From: Actinomadura_C sp036008685
GTDB taxonomy: Bacteria; Actinomycetota; Actinomycetes; Streptosporangiales; Streptosporangiaceae
Length of the DNA: 64,000 nucleotides
Direction: 5' to 3'
Assembly (NCBI GenBank): GCA_036008685.1
Contig: DASYNF010000055.1
Span: 8,014 to 72,013, forward strand
Part shown: positions 25,813-35,047 of the stretch, piece by piece
Layout: the number at the start of each line of letters is the position of its first letter
Position numbering within the stretch: the first letter of the stretch is position 1
Position numbers and translations under genes: made by a program
The notes under the pieces: generated by a model
Told to the model about the DNA's origin: nothing
What the model saw: the letters and a program-made list of their open reading frames with translations, nothing else
Databases searched by the model: none

Positions 25813-26844
25813 ATGCGCAGGGGCGGACGGAAGCTACTGGCCGCGGCAGGGGCCGTGGTCCTGGGGCTGGTCACGGCCGGGTGCGGCGGGTCGAGCGAAG
25901 GCGGATCAGGAGGAAAACCTACGCTTACCCTCTACAACGCCCAGCACGAGGACCTGATGAAGCTGATGGTCGACGGTTTCACCAAGGAGACCGGCATCAA
26001 GGTCCGGATGCGCTCGGGTGAGGATCCGGAGATGGCCAATCAGATCATCCAGGAGGGTCCCGCCTCACCGGCCGATGTGTTCGTCACCGAGAACTCCCCG
26101 GCCATGACCTTGGTCGACGGCAAGAAGCTGTTCGCCAAGGTCGCCGCGGACACGACCGCTCAGGTCCCGGCCCCCTACCGGGCGGCGGACGGTGATTGGG
26201 TCGGGTTCGCCGCGCGCTCCACCGTGTTCGCCTACAACTCCAAGCAGGTCACCACCGCGCAGCTCCCGGCATCGATCATGGACTTGGCGGGACCGCAGTG
26301 GAAGGGCAAGGTCGGCGTCGCCGCCGCGGGAGCGGACTTCCAGGCGATCGTCAGCGCGGTGCTGGCGCTGAAGGGCGAGACCGCTACCGCGCAGTGGCTG
26401 AAGGGCTTGAAGACCAACGCCAAGGTCTATGAGGGCAACAGCGCGGTGATGAAGGCCGTCAACGCCGGTCAGATCCAGGCCGGGCTGGTCTACCACTACT
26501 ACTGGTACCAGGACCGGGCGGAGGCCGGCGCCAACAGCGCCAACGTGGAACTGCACTTCTTCGGCCACAAGGACCCCGGCGCGTTCGTGGGCGTCTCCGG
26601 AGCGGGAGTGCTCAAGTCGAGCGAGCACCAGGCTGAGGCCCAGCAGCTGGTCAAGTACCTGACCGGCCGGAACGGGCAGCAGATCCTCGCCCGCAGCAGC
26701 GCGCTGGAATACTCCGTCTCGGCCCAGGTCCCGACCAATCCCAAGCTGAAGCCGCTGAGCCGGCTGGACGCGCCCGAGGTGGACATCGCCGGCCTGAACG
26801 GGCCGAAGGTCGTCGCCCTGATGCAGCAGGCGGGCCTGCTCTGA
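25813..26844 (+). CDS. Iron(III) ABC transporter substrate-binding lipoprotein
   Basis: A 343-residue extracellular binding protein. A basic start and hydrophobic stretch lead to the lipobox VTAGC, so Cys25 should be lipidated. The mature part begins LTLYNAQHEDLMKLMVDGF, the usual FbpA-type first strand, and YHYYWYQDR carries the adjacent tyrosines that bind ferric iron in this family. It is first in a three-gene operon behind tandem iron boxes, which together point to ferric iron. ATG 25813 follows GAGGAG. Confidence 0.9.
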   Translation: MRRGGRKLLAAAGAVVLGLVTAGCGGSSEGGSGGKPTLTLYNAQHEDLMKLMVDGFTKETGIKVRMRSGEDPEMANQIIQEGPASPADVFVTENSPAMTLVDGKKLFAKVAADTTAQVPAPYRAADGDWVGFAARSTVFAYNSKQVTTAQLPASIMDLAGPQWKGKVGVAAAGADFQAIVSAVLALKGETATAQWLKGLKTNAKVYEGNSAVMKAVNAGQIQAGLVYHYYWYQDRAEAGANSANVELHFFGHKDPGAFVGVSGAGVLKSSEHQAEAQQLVKYLTGRNGQQILARSSALEYSVSAQVPTNPKLKPLSRLDAPEVDIAGLNGPKVVALMQQAGLL

Positions 26845-28403
26845 GCATTCGGTCCGGCCGGCAGGCGACAGGGCAGGCCGGGCGCCGCGGCCCGGCGTAC
26901 CCGCCTGTCCTGTTGCTGGTGTGCGCCCTCGTCGCGCTCCTGGCCGCCGTGCCGCTCCTGTTCGTCGTCGAATACGCGATCAGCACCGGCTGGGAGGAGG
27001 CGTGGCGGCTGCTCGTACGCCCTCGCGTCGGTGAGCTGCTGCTCAACACGACCCGCCTGGCACTGGGCGGCATGGCCATCAGTGCGGTTGTGGGCACCGG
27101 AGCGGCCTGGCTCGTGGAGCGCACGACGCTGCCGGGCCGCCGGATCTGGAACGTGCTGCTCGCCGCGCCCCTCGCGATCCCCGCCTTCGTCACCAGCTTC
27201 GGCTGGGTATCCCTGACCGCTCGCGTCGAGAGCTATGGCGGCGCGCTGCTGGTCGTCACACTGTCCTACTATCCGCTGGTCTACCTTCCCGTCGCGGCGA
27301 CCCTGCGCGGGCTCGACCCCGCCATGGAGGAGACCGCTCACGCTCTCGGCCTCGGCCCGTGGCGGACCTTCGCCAGGGTCGTCGTTCCCCAGCTGCGCCC
27401 GGCTCTGCTGGGCGGCACACTCCTGGTGGGACTGCACCTGCTCGCGGAGTTCGGCGCGCTGCAGATGCTCCGCTTCCCGACGTTCACCACGGCCATCTAC
27501 GACCAGTACCGTTCCGCTTTCAACGGACCGGCGGCGAACATGCTGGCCGGGGTTCTGGTGCTGTGCTGCACCGTGCTCCTCACCACCGAACTCGCCGTAC
27601 GCGGACGACAGCGGTACGCGCGTGTGGGCAGCGGTGCCGCTCGCGCCGCCGAGCGCGTACGACTCGGCCGGTTGACCCTGCCACTGCTGGCCGCGGTCCT
27701 CGCCGTCGTGGTGCTCGCCCTCGGTGTGCCATTGGCCAGCCTGGTCTACTGGATGGCCGTCGGGGCCTCGACGGCGTTCCCCGTCGCGACCCTGATGACC
27801 ACCGCGGCGACGTCCGTCGGCCTGGCCCTCGCCGCGGCGCTGCTGACCACGGCGCTCGCCCTGCCGGTCGCCTGGCTGTCGGTCCGGTATCGCGGCCGGC
27901 TCAGCACCCTGCTCGAACGAAGTCTTTACGTGGCCAACGCGCTTCCCGGCATCGTCGTCGCCCTCGCGCTGATCACCGTGTCCGCGCGCTTCGCCCAGCC
28001 CCTTTACCAGACCACCGCGGTCCTCCTCGTGGCCTACGCGATCCTGTTCCTGCCGCGCGCGCTGGTCAGCGCTCGTGCGGCGATCGCTCAGGCACCGCCG
28101 ATCCTCGACGACGTCGCGCTCACGCTGGGGGCCCACCCGGCCGAGAGATTCCGGCGCGTCACCCTCCCGCTCATCGCCCGTGGCGTCGGTGCCGGCGCGG
28201 CACTGGTCTTCCTGGCCGCCGTGACCGAACTGACCGCCACCCTCCTGCTCGCGCCGACGGGAACCCAGACACTCGCGACCGGCTTCTGGGCCGCTGTGCG
28301 CAACATCGACTACGGGGCCGCGGCTCCCTACGCGGCGTTCATGGTGGTGCTGTCCGCGCCGGCCACTTATCTGCTCACCGAACCCACCAGGAGGTCGGCA
28401 TGA
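26841..28403 (+). CDS. Iron(III) ABC transporter permease, two fused membrane domains
   Basis: About 520 residues with twelve or so membrane helices in two repeats, each with an EAA-type loop (EETAHALGLGPWRTFARVVVP and LDDVALTLGAHPAERF), as in FbpB-type ferric permeases. The frame has no ATG, GTG or well-placed TTG where the protein should begin. The likely start is CTG 26841, overlapping the TGA of the upstream gene, giving SIRSGRQ before the first helix. TTG 26913 would cut into that helix and has no ribosome-binding site. It ends in an ATGA overlap with the ATPase gene. Confidence 0.82.
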   Translation: MSIRSGRQATGQAGRRGPAYPPVLLLVCALVALLAAVPLLFVVEYAISTGWEEAWRLLVRPRVGELLLNTTRLALGGMAISAVVGTGAAWLVERTTLPGRRIWNVLLAAPLAIPAFVTSFGWVSLTARVESYGGALLVVTLSYYPLVYLPVAATLRGLDPAMEETAHALGLGPWRTFARVVVPQLRPALLGGTLLVGLHLLAEFGALQMLRFPTFTTAIYDQYRSAFNGPAANMLAGVLVLCCTVLLTTELAVRGRQRYARVGSGAARAAERVRLGRLTLPLLAAVLAVVVLALGVPLASLVYWMAVGASTAFPVATLMTTAATSVGLALAAALLTTALALPVAWLSVRYRGRLSTLLERSLYVANALPGIVVALALITVSARFAQPLYQTTAVLLVAYAILFLPRALVSARAAIAQAPPILDDVALTLGAHPAERFRRVTLPLIARGVGAGAALVFLAAVTELTATLLLAPTGTQTLATGFWAAVRNIDYGAAAPYAAFMVVLSAPATYLLTEPTRRSA

Positions 28404-29452
28404 CCGCGTTGGCCATCCGCAAGGTCACCAAGAGCTATGGCCCCGTGAAGGCACTCGCGGGCGTCGACCTGGACGTACCCGTGGAGAGCCTCACGGCCAT
28501 CCTCGGGCCGTCCGGCTGCGGGAAGACCACGCTGCTGCGTCTCATCGCAGGCTTCACCGCTCCCGACAGCGGCACCATCACCTTCGGCCAGGAGGAGGTG
28601 GCCGGTCCCGGCAACAGCGTGGCACCGCAGCGGCGGCGCGTCGGCTATGTGCCGCAGGAGGGCGCGCTGTTCCCCCACCTGGACGTCGCGGCCAACATCA
28701 CCTTCGGGCTGCCCAGGGCACGCCGCCGCTCCCGGGACCGGCTGGCCGAACTCCTCGAGCTGGTCGGCCTCGGCGCCGAGATGAGCTCCCGCTATCCGCA
28801 CGAACTCTCCGGCGGCCAGCAGCAGCGCGTCGCCCTGGCCCGGGCCTTGGCCCCGGGGCCGTCCATCGTCCTGCTCGACGAACCCTTCTCCTCCCTGGAC
28901 GCCGCCCTGCGGCTGAGCACCGGCCGCGCCGTCGTACAGGCGCTGCGTGCGGCCCACGCGACCGCCGTTCTGGTCACCCACGACCAGAACGAGGCCCTGT
29001 CCCTCGCCGACCAGGTCGCCGTCATGGCAGAAGGCCGCATCGCCCAGACCGACGCGCCGGACACGGTCTACACGCGCCCCGCCGACCCCGCGGTCGCGAG
29101 TTTCGTCGGTGCCGCGGTGCTCATCCCGGCGACCATCGACGGGAAGACCGCGGACAGCGTCCTCGGCTCTCTCACCCCCGCCGCCCCATCGATGCACGGG
29201 CCCGCGCAGGTCCTGATCCGCCCCGAGCAGATCACCCTGCATACCGGGACCGCCACCTGCGGCGTGCCGGCCCGTGTCAGGGACGTCGCCTACTTCGGGC
29301 ACGACGCCATCGTCCACCTGGTCCTCGAACCCGGCGGCGAGGCGATCACCGCACGGATCATGGGAACCAGCCCTCCCGGCATCGGCACCCCGGTGCGGCT
29401 GACGGTGCACGGGCCGGTTTCGGCCTACCCGCTCACGAGCGACCCCCGCTGA
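28400..29452 (+). CDS. Iron(III) ABC transporter ATP-binding protein
   Basis: A 350-residue ATPase. Walker A GPSGCGKTT, the Q-loop in YVPQEG, signature LSGGQQQR, Walker B IVLLDEP and the switch His in VTHDQNEAL are all intact. The last 100 residues form a TOBE-like domain (VLIRPEQITLH) as in FbpC. The start overlaps the permease stop (ATGA), with AGGAGG five bases upstream. It powers ferric iron import with the two preceding genes. Confidence 0.92.
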   Translation: MTALAIRKVTKSYGPVKALAGVDLDVPVESLTAILGPSGCGKTTLLRLIAGFTAPDSGTITFGQEEVAGPGNSVAPQRRRVGYVPQEGALFPHLDVAANITFGLPRARRRSRDRLAELLELVGLGAEMSSRYPHELSGGQQQRVALARALAPGPSIVLLDEPFSSLDAALRLSTGRAVVQALRAAHATAVLVTHDQNEALSLADQVAVMAEGRIAQTDAPDTVYTRPADPAVASFVGAAVLIPATIDGKTADSVLGSLTPAAPSMHGPAQVLIRPEQITLHTGTATCGVPARVRDVAYFGHDAIVHLVLEPGGEAITARIMGTSPPGIGTPVRLTVHGPVSAYPLTSDPR

Positions 29453-29467
29453 CCCCGGCCCCCGGCG

Positions 29468-29752
29468 CTAGCCCACGGGCATCGCGCCTCGGGCCCGCTC
29501 CTTCATGTCGCCGAACGTCTCCTGCTGACCATCCTCGCCCAACTGCTCCTCGAGTCGCATGGCGTTGCCGAGCGCGAAGAGCGTCGGGGCCCATTCGCCG
29601 ATGAAGATCCCCCATCGGTCGGCACGCTCCGTGTCGGTCCGTTCCATCCCTTGGGAGAGCGCCCACGCGCACGCGGATATGGCTATGGATCCGAATCCGG
29701 CGGTATAGAGCATGGATGAGGAGACACCCATCTTGCGCAACATCCTGATCAT
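29468..29752 (-). CDS. Hypothetical membrane protein, 94 residues
   Basis: The start is basic (IRMLRKMG), followed by one hydrophobic helix SMLYTAGFGSIAISACAWAL and a second, weaker one WGIFIGEWAPTLFALGNAM, then an acidic tail. ATG 29752 has GGGGGA a few bases upstream. No family is recognised. It converges on the iron operon with 15 bases between stops. Confidence 0.6.
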   Translation of the reverse strand: MIRMLRKMGVSSSMLYTAGFGSIAISACAWALSQGMERTDTERADRWGIFIGEWAPTLFALGNAMRLEEQLGEDGQQETFGDMKERARGAMPVG

Positions 29753-29862
29753 CGAGTCCCCCTGTTGATCTGCGGTTCAGTCCGTCCATGTCCGGCTACC
29801 CGGGTGTTCTGCCGGTTAATCCGGTATGCCGACCAAGCGGCGTCCAACCCGTCGGCGTTCGG

Positions 29863-30102
29863 TCAGGCGGGGACGTGGTCGCGCAGGCCTTTGGCCCCTT
29901 TGGAGCCCGCGCAGGCGGCGCAGCAGTAGATGTGGTCGCCGGCTTGGACGCCGTGTCCGATGACGCGGCAGCCGCAGTGTTCACATGAGGGCGCCAGCCG
30001 GTGAATGGCGCATTCGAAGCTGTCGAAGATGTGTGTCTCCCCGTCCATGCGTATCTCGAACGCTCTCTCGTATTCGTTGCCGCACAGTTCACAGGTGGCC
30101 AT
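29863..30102 (-). CDS. Cysteine-rich zinc-binding-like protein, 79 residues
   Basis: Nine Cys (4, 7, 31, 40, 43, 45, 60, 61, 64) and several His in 79 residues, arranged as CELC, FECAIHRLAPSCEHCGC and YCCAAC. This resembles the small metallothionein-like or zinc-ribbon proteins of actinobacteria (CEHCGCRVIGHG is a recurring core). It should bind zinc or another soft metal. ATG 30102 has GGAGG five bases upstream; the open frame to 30258 is not needed. No operon partner. Confidence 0.72.
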   Translation of the reverse strand: MATCELCGNEYERAFEIRMDGETHIFDSFECAIHRLAPSCEHCGCRVIGHGVQAGDHIYCCAACAGSKGAKGLRDHVPA

Positions 30103-30269
30103 GGCTACCTCCAGCCCGGGACGCACCGCCACTCCCATTGTCGGTCTACCCGGTTCAGGGGACGAGCACGAGCCGATGGGCGGGACCGCAGGTAGGACAA
30201 CCTTGTGGACGCGTTCACGCTGACATGGTGGCCAGGCTGTTCTCGGCGTCGTGCCCATAGATCCATCCG

Positions 30270-30577
30270 TTGTGCGTCAGTGGATCCTCCCCGGCGAACG
30301 AGGGCGCCCGGTCCGCCGGCACCGAACACCGGTAGGCGCACATCCCCGAGAACCGAGGGGGCCGGTCGCCGTGACGGCCTCGCACACCGTGGAGTGCACG
30401 CCGTCGGCGCCGACCACGACATCGGCCGCCGCGGTGCGCCACGTAGCACTGCTCGCCGTACAGCCGCTCGCACTCGGCCCCGAGCCGCTGGGCGAAGAGC
30501 ACTCGCCCGTTCTCCCAGCGGCGGAACTCCCATCCGACCTCGAGGGCCACCGCCAGCTCCTGGAACCGCTCGATCCG
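30270..30577 (-). pseudogene. FAD-dependent aromatic hydroxylase, decayed fragment
   Basis: Three pieces of a salicylate/3-hydroxybenzoate hydroxylase-like flavoprotein survive in two frames. WEFRRWENGRVLFAQRLG and GEQCYVAHR are in one frame, then ADVVVGADGVHSTVCEAV (the DG motif that binds FAD and NADPH) in another, then FSGMCAYRCSVPADRAP back in the first. About 70 residues that should separate the first two pieces are missing. There is no start, FAD loop or C-terminus. The fragment lies directly behind a truncated transporter start. Confidence 0.7.
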
Positions 30578-30608
30578 CCCGCCTCCGCGGGGGGCAGTCC
30601 CCACGGTG

Positions 30609-30746
30609 CTACTGCGGCAACCTGGGAAGGACGGTCCCGTACACGATGAGGTCGTAGCCGTCGAAGATGATGGTGACCCAGCAGATCCCCAACACCCGTC
30701 GCACGTTCCGAACCGTCTCCAGGGCCGGGCTGTCGGCATGCGTCAT
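30609..30746 (-). pseudogene. Aromatic-acid MFS transporter, truncated N-terminus
   Basis: ATG 30746 has a good AGGAGAGG upstream and starts a 45-residue product ending in VTIIFDGYDLIVYGTVLPRL, the first helix and DGYD motif of MFS aromatic-acid/H+ symporters. A stop follows at once and the sequence jumps into the middle of a hydroxylase. A deletion has probably joined the two genes of one catabolic operon. Confidence 0.7.
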
Positions 30747-30844
30747 GCCGGGTCCTCTCCTGACGACGCTGTCGGGCCGGGGCCGGGGCCGGGGCCGCTC
30801 GGCCGAGGCCGGCTCACAGCATCGGCGACCGGCTCGGGATGAGT

Positions 30845-30876
30845 CAGCACGTTGTCCGTTAACGGACAACGTGCTG
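30845..30876. promoter_or_regulatory. 32-bp perfect palindrome, probable operator
   Basis: Sixteen-base arms meet at GTTAAC: bases 30845-30860 are the exact reverse complement of 30861-30876, with core TTGTCCGTTAACGGACAA. It lies about 100 bases before the truncated transporter start, where an operator for a dimeric regulator would sit. A terminator is less likely, as no gene ends here. The 208 bases that follow to 31084 hold no gene. Confidence 0.6.
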
Positions 30877-31084
30877 TGCCCGGGCTTTGTGCACGCCTAC
30901 GACCTCTCCGGCGGCCCTGGAATGCGAAAGCATGGCCGCTGACGGCTACGAGGGATTCGTCCTCACACCCTGATCACCGAAGACGACGCCAGTGCCGGTT
31001 TCTTCACCGAGGAGACGCTTCTCCTCGGCCGCGTCGTCGGGCACGTCCGGCCACACCAGCGGAGGGGAGACATCTCATGGGACT

Positions 31085-33103
31085 TCACCGGGTCAAGTCC
31101 CACAGTCGTACAGTCTTGTCCTCGGCGCCGGTGGCCAGAGTCTTGCCGTCGGGACTGAACGTCACCAAGTTGACGTCGCCCGTGTGCCCGGTGAGGGTCG
31201 CGACCCGGGCATGGGTGGCGACGTCCCACAGCATGACCTTGTCGTCCTCGCCACCGCTGGCCAGCGTCTTCCCGTCGGGACTGAACGCCACCGAGTAGAG
31301 GCCGTCGGTGTGCCCGGTCAGGGACGAGAGCCGGGCATGCGAAGCGAGATCCCACAGCCGCACGCTTCCGGCCGAGGTTCCGGTCGCCACGGTCCTTCCG
31401 TCGGAGCTGAACGCCACCGTGGTGGTCCCCCGATCACCACGGAGGCTTCCGGCCGGAGTCCGAGAGGCGATGTTCCAGAGCCGTATGTTTCCGTCGGAAC
31501 CGCCGCCGATCAGCGTTTTCCCATCGCGGCTGAACGAGACCGAGAGGACATGCCCCATGTGGCCGTTGATAGCCCAGATCGGGGCGCCTGTCGTCGCGTT
31601 CCACAGCCGTATGGTGCCGTCCTTGGAGCCACTGGCCAATGTCTTGCCGTTCGGGCTGAATGCCGTCGAGAAGACCTGGTCCTTGTGACCGGTGAGCACG
31701 TCGGTCTGTGTCTGGGACGCGCTGTTCCACAATCTGACCGTACCGTCCGCGCACGCGATGGCGAGTCGCCTGCCGTCCGGGCTGGACGCCATGTGGAAAA
31801 CGGAACCGGCATGGGGGGCGGTGTGCGAGGTCCGGGCACCGGATCTGAGGTCCCACCCCCGCATGGTGCTGTCGTTGGATCCGACGGCCAGCTTCTTTCC
31901 GTCCCGGCTGAACGCGACCGAGAAAGGGCTGGTGTCGGAGGTCAGCGTCATTGCCGGAGAACGGCCGCCGACGCGCGGTTTCTGTGCTGATGGCGAAGCC
32001 GCCTGAGGCCGGTCCTCGGAGGGCCAGAAAACCCATAGTGCCGCGGCCAGGAGGACGATCGATGCGGTGAGGATGGCGAGGATGCGGATGCGTGAGAGAT
32101 GGGAGGGGCGGGCCTCACGGTCATCCGGAAGGGTGACACCGGAGCTCGGGTCCGGTCGCCTCCTGAAAGGGGAGCGCGCCGGCCGTCGGTCCTCCGGGGG
32201 AGGCTCTGGGGCGGGTGGAGGCGGGGCGTCGCCGTTGGCCACGAGGGTGAGGTGCCTGGCGGCCTCCGCCGCGGACATGCGCCGGCTGGGATCTTTGACC
32301 AGCAGCCCTTCGATCACCGGTGTGAGGGGACCGGCGTGCACAGGCCGCGGGTAGTCGCCGGTGAGGACAGCGGCCAGCACCGGGACGGCCGACTCCCCTC
32401 TGAAAGGGGGGTGCCCCTCGACCATGGTGTAGAGGGTCGCCCCAAGTGACCAGAGATCGGACGCGGGGGCGGCGGGCCGGCCTTGTGCCTGTTCGGGCGC
32501 CATGTAGGCGGGGGTTCCGAGCAGGGCGCCGGTTTGGGTGAGGATGGTTCCCCCGTCGAGGGCGGCGATACCGAAGTCGGTCACCACCACGCGTTCGCCT
32601 TCAAGCAGCACGTTGCTCGGCTTGATGTCCCTGTGAACGACGCCGGCTCGATGGGCGGCCCACAGTCCGGCGAGAATCCTCACACCGATCTCCGCCGCCC
32701 GCCGTGGCGGTCGGGGCCCGTCGCTTTTAATGATCTCCTGCAGCGTACGGCCCTTGATGAGCTCCATGACGATCCACGGGTGGTCGCCCTCATGCAGCAC
32801 CTCGTAGACCATGATGATCGCCGGGTGGGCCAGTCGTGCCGCCGAGCGTGCCTCCCGGAGGGTCCGCGCGTTCAACGACCTGATCTCATCGGGGCCGATC
32901 CCGACGGGGAGCCGCACTTCTTTGATGGCGACATCCCGGTGGAGCAACTCGTCGCGGGCCCGCCACACCACACCGTTGGCGCCTTGGCCGAGAATTTCCT
33001 TCAGCCGGTATTTTCCGCCGATGAGCCTGCCGATCTCTTCCGCCACAGCGGGGAGCCTAACCGCCGGTGGGCCGGATACGGCTGAATCGCCGAATCCGTC
33101 CAT
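31085..33103 (-). CDS. Serine/threonine protein kinase with WD40 propeller
   Basis: A 672-residue sensor kinase. The kinase domain (about 30-290) has GQGANGVVWRARD, the ATP Lys in VAIKEV, HRDIKPSN and DFG, so it should be active. A Pro-rich juxtamembrane region leads to one helix ILAILTASIVLLAAALWVFW. The outside part is seven WD40 repeats, with blades such as FSPDGKTLASGSKDGTIRLW, forming a full propeller. In actinobacteria such proteins are predicted receptors for an unknown extracellular ligand. Confidence 0.92.
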   Translation of the reverse strand: MDGFGDSAVSGPPAVRLPAVAEEIGRLIGGKYRLKEILGQGANGVVWRARDELLHRDVAIKEVRLPVGIGPDEIRSLNARTLREARSAARLAHPAIIMVYEVLHEGDHPWIVMELIKGRTLQEIIKSDGPRPPRRAAEIGVRILAGLWAAHRAGVVHRDIKPSNVLLEGERVVVTDFGIAALDGGTILTQTGALLGTPAYMAPEQAQGRPAAPASDLWSLGATLYTMVEGHPPFRGESAVPVLAAVLTGDYPRPVHAGPLTPVIEGLLVKDPSRRMSAAEAARHLTLVANGDAPPPPAPEPPPEDRRPARSPFRRRPDPSSGVTLPDDREARPSHLSRIRILAILTASIVLLAAALWVFWPSEDRPQAASPSAQKPRVGGRSPAMTLTSDTSPFSVAFSRDGKKLAVGSNDSTMRGWDLRSGARTSHTAPHAGSVFHMASSPDGRRLAIACADGTVRLWNSASQTQTDVLTGHKDQVFSTAFSPNGKTLASGSKDGTIRLWNATTGAPIWAINGHMGHVLSVSFSRDGKTLIGGGSDGNIRLWNIASRTPAGSLRGDRGTTTVAFSSDGRTVATGTSAGSVRLWDLASHARLSSLTGHTDGLYSVAFSPDGKTLASGGEDDKVMLWDVATHARVATLTGHTGDVNLVTFSPDGKTLATGAEDKTVRLWDLTR

Positions 33104-33271
33104 GAACCTGTTGTACCGGGATCCCTGACGACCTGGTCGATGCGGATTCGCATTGGCGGTACGGTGACCGCGAGGTGTACGACCGATGTCGCGGAGACAA
33201 TTGCTGCCGACGGCGGCCTCCGCGGGTGGGGAAAGCGCGCTTACGAGAGCTTCCGCTCGGCCAGGCCGCGC

Positions 33272-34081
33272 TCACCGCGCCTCCGCCTGACGCCTGCGGT
33301 CACCGACGCGCCGTAGCGCGCCCAGTAGTCTCAGGGCGACGGTGGGCATGAACGCGCCGGCCCGCGCCATCGCCGCCCGGTGACCGGGGATCGCCCGTAC
33401 GATGCGGCGGCCGTCGAGCATGGCGACGGCCCGGTCCGCGACGGCGCCGGGGTGGAGCAGCCCGCCACCGGAGAACAGGATCGAGGAGTTCTCGTCGTCC
33501 TGGATGTCGCGCACCAGCTTTGTGTCGGCCGCGTCCGGACAGCACACGTGCACGCGGATCGGCACCCCGGCGAGATCGAGGTCGCCCTGCAGGCTCGTGC
33601 TGTAGTTCAGTACTCCGGCTTTGGTGGCCGCGTAGACCGCGAGGCCGGGGACGGGGCCGAAGGCCGACATCGAGGCGATGTTGAGGATGTGTCCGCCGCG
33701 GCCGCGCATGGCGTCGATCGCGGCGCCGGAGCCGAAGATCACCCCGAGGAGATTCGTCTCCACGGTCAGGCGCACGTCGGCGTCGTCGTGCTCCCAGGCC
33801 TTGCCCGTCCGCGCGATCCCGGCGTTGTTGACCCAGACGGTCAGCCGGCCGAGCCTTCCGGCCGCGCCGGCCACGGCGCGGTGGCCTTCGGGGTCGCGGG
33901 CATCGGCGAGCACCGAGTGCGCGCGGGGCCCGAGCCCCGCGGCGGCCTTGTCCACCGCGGCGGAGTCGACGTCGGTGATCACGACCGTGTAGCCGCGGGC
34001 CACCAGCCTGCGCGCGATCTCCAGGCCGAACCCTCTCGCCCCGCCGGTGACGACCGCCACCTCTCCCTGTGCCGAATTCAC
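33272..34081 (-). CDS. SDR-family oxidoreductase
   Basis: A 269-residue classical short-chain dehydrogenase. VTGGARGFG is the cofactor loop, ITDVDSAAVD suggests NAD preference, NNAG is intact, and YAATK is the catalytic Tyr-Lys pair after the Ser in NIASMSAFG. GTG 34081 has AGGAGGGGG upstream. It follows the amidotransferase gene on the same strand with a 92-base gap, so it may be the last gene of the ligase cassette or just a neighbour. The 168 bases beyond its stop hold nothing recognisable. Confidence 0.82.
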   Translation of the reverse strand: MNSAQGEVAVVTGGARGFGLEIARRLVARGYTVVITDVDSAAVDKAAAGLGPRAHSVLADARDPEGHRAVAGAAGRLGRLTVWVNNAGIARTGKAWEHDDADVRLTVETNLLGVIFGSGAAIDAMRGRGGHILNIASMSAFGPVPGLAVYAATKAGVLNYSTSLQGDLDLAGVPIRVHVCCPDAADTKLVRDIQDDENSSILFSGGGLLHPGAVADRAVAMLDGRRIVRAIPGHRAAMARAGAFMPTVALRLLGALRRVGDRRRQAEAR

Positions 34082-34173
34082 TTCTGCCCCCTCCTCGAGT
34101 GGCGCATCGGATCCTCACACCTTGCCCGCGAGGGCCCGCGCCGGGAACGCCCTGCCGGGTGCCGTGCCGGAGG

Positions 34174-34974
34174 TCAGGAGACGGCCCCACCGGGGCGTCG
34201 GCCCGGCCGGCCGCGGACGACCTCGCCGGGGAGGGCGGCCGGGGCGGCGTCGAGGACGGGGCGGAGGGGGCGGACCTCGGCGCTCAGCGCGTCGGCGACG
34301 AGCAGCGCACGGTCCGGCACGGTGACCCAGTCCTCGCCGTCGTCATGGGGTTCGCTCGCGACCAGCACGCCCTCGCCGGTCTCCCGGTAGCAGAGGGTCT
34401 CCGCCCATGTCGTGGCCACCACCTGAGTCCCGTCGGTCGCCAGCATGTTCAGACAGGCGTTCGGGTCCAGGTCCACGATGCTGTAGAGCAGTCCCTCGAT
34501 GGCGTCAGGCAGCACCTGGCCCGACTCCAGGCGTTGCCATAGAAGAGCAGCCAGGAACGCCGCGTCGCAGGCGAACTCCTGCTCGCGGCCGGGCGTGAGC
34601 AGGGAGCGGGTCTTCTCGACGTGGAGGTGGCCGTTGAGGCTCAGCAGATGTCGCCCGTCGGTGAAAGGCGCGTTGGCGGCCTCCTCGATGGGCATTCCGG
34701 GGCTGGCCGCCCGTACGGCACCGAGCACGCAGGACGAGGAGATCTCGCGCGCGAGCGCGGGGAACTCGACGTCATCCCAGATCGGCGCCGCCGTGCGGAA
34801 GACCGAGGCCGAGCCGTCCGCCGGATACCAGCCGGCGCCGAAGCCGTCCTTGTTCACCAGGCCGATCTGCTGCCAGCGCGGCACTCTGGCCTGGTGGGGG
34901 AGGCCATAGCTCGGCTCGAAGAAGAGCTCGTGCAGGGTCTTGGGCGTTCCGACCCAGGTGAAATGACGGCACAT
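34174..34974 (-). CDS. EgtC-like class II glutamine amidotransferase/gamma-glutamyl hydrolase
   Basis: A 266-residue Ntn hydrolase. It begins MCRHFTWVG, so Cys2 becomes the N-terminal nucleophile once Met is removed. NKDGFGAGWY and SLNGHLH are the other class II landmarks, and the arrangement is closest to EgtC, which cuts a gamma-glutamyl amide in ergothioneine synthesis. No synthase domain is attached. It lies 73 bases after the AsnO-like gene. A role in removing a gamma-glutamyl group or supplying ammonia is inferred from the ligases upstream. Confidence 0.8.
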   Translation of the reverse strand: MCRHFTWVGTPKTLHELFFEPSYGLPHQARVPRWQQIGLVNKDGFGAGWYPADGSASVFRTAAPIWDDVEFPALAREISSSCVLGAVRAASPGMPIEEAANAPFTDGRHLLSLNGHLHVEKTRSLLTPGREQEFACDAAFLAALLWQRLESGQVLPDAIEGLLYSIVDLDPNACLNMLATDGTQVVATTWAETLCYRETGEGVLVASEPHDDGEDWVTVPDRALLVADALSAEVRPLRPVLDAAPAALPGEVVRGRPGRRPGGAVS

Positions 34975-35047
34975 CTACGTGAGGTCTCCCATCGTTGCGG
35001 GGGTGACGTACGGGGTGACGCGGTGGTCGTTTCCGGATTTCGCCTTC

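Noticed and set aside
26499..28136. 545-codon minus-strand frame opposite the iron permease
   Set aside because: Composition is dominated by Gln, Arg and Gly with no fold-like pattern, and the opposite strand has clear transporter motifs.
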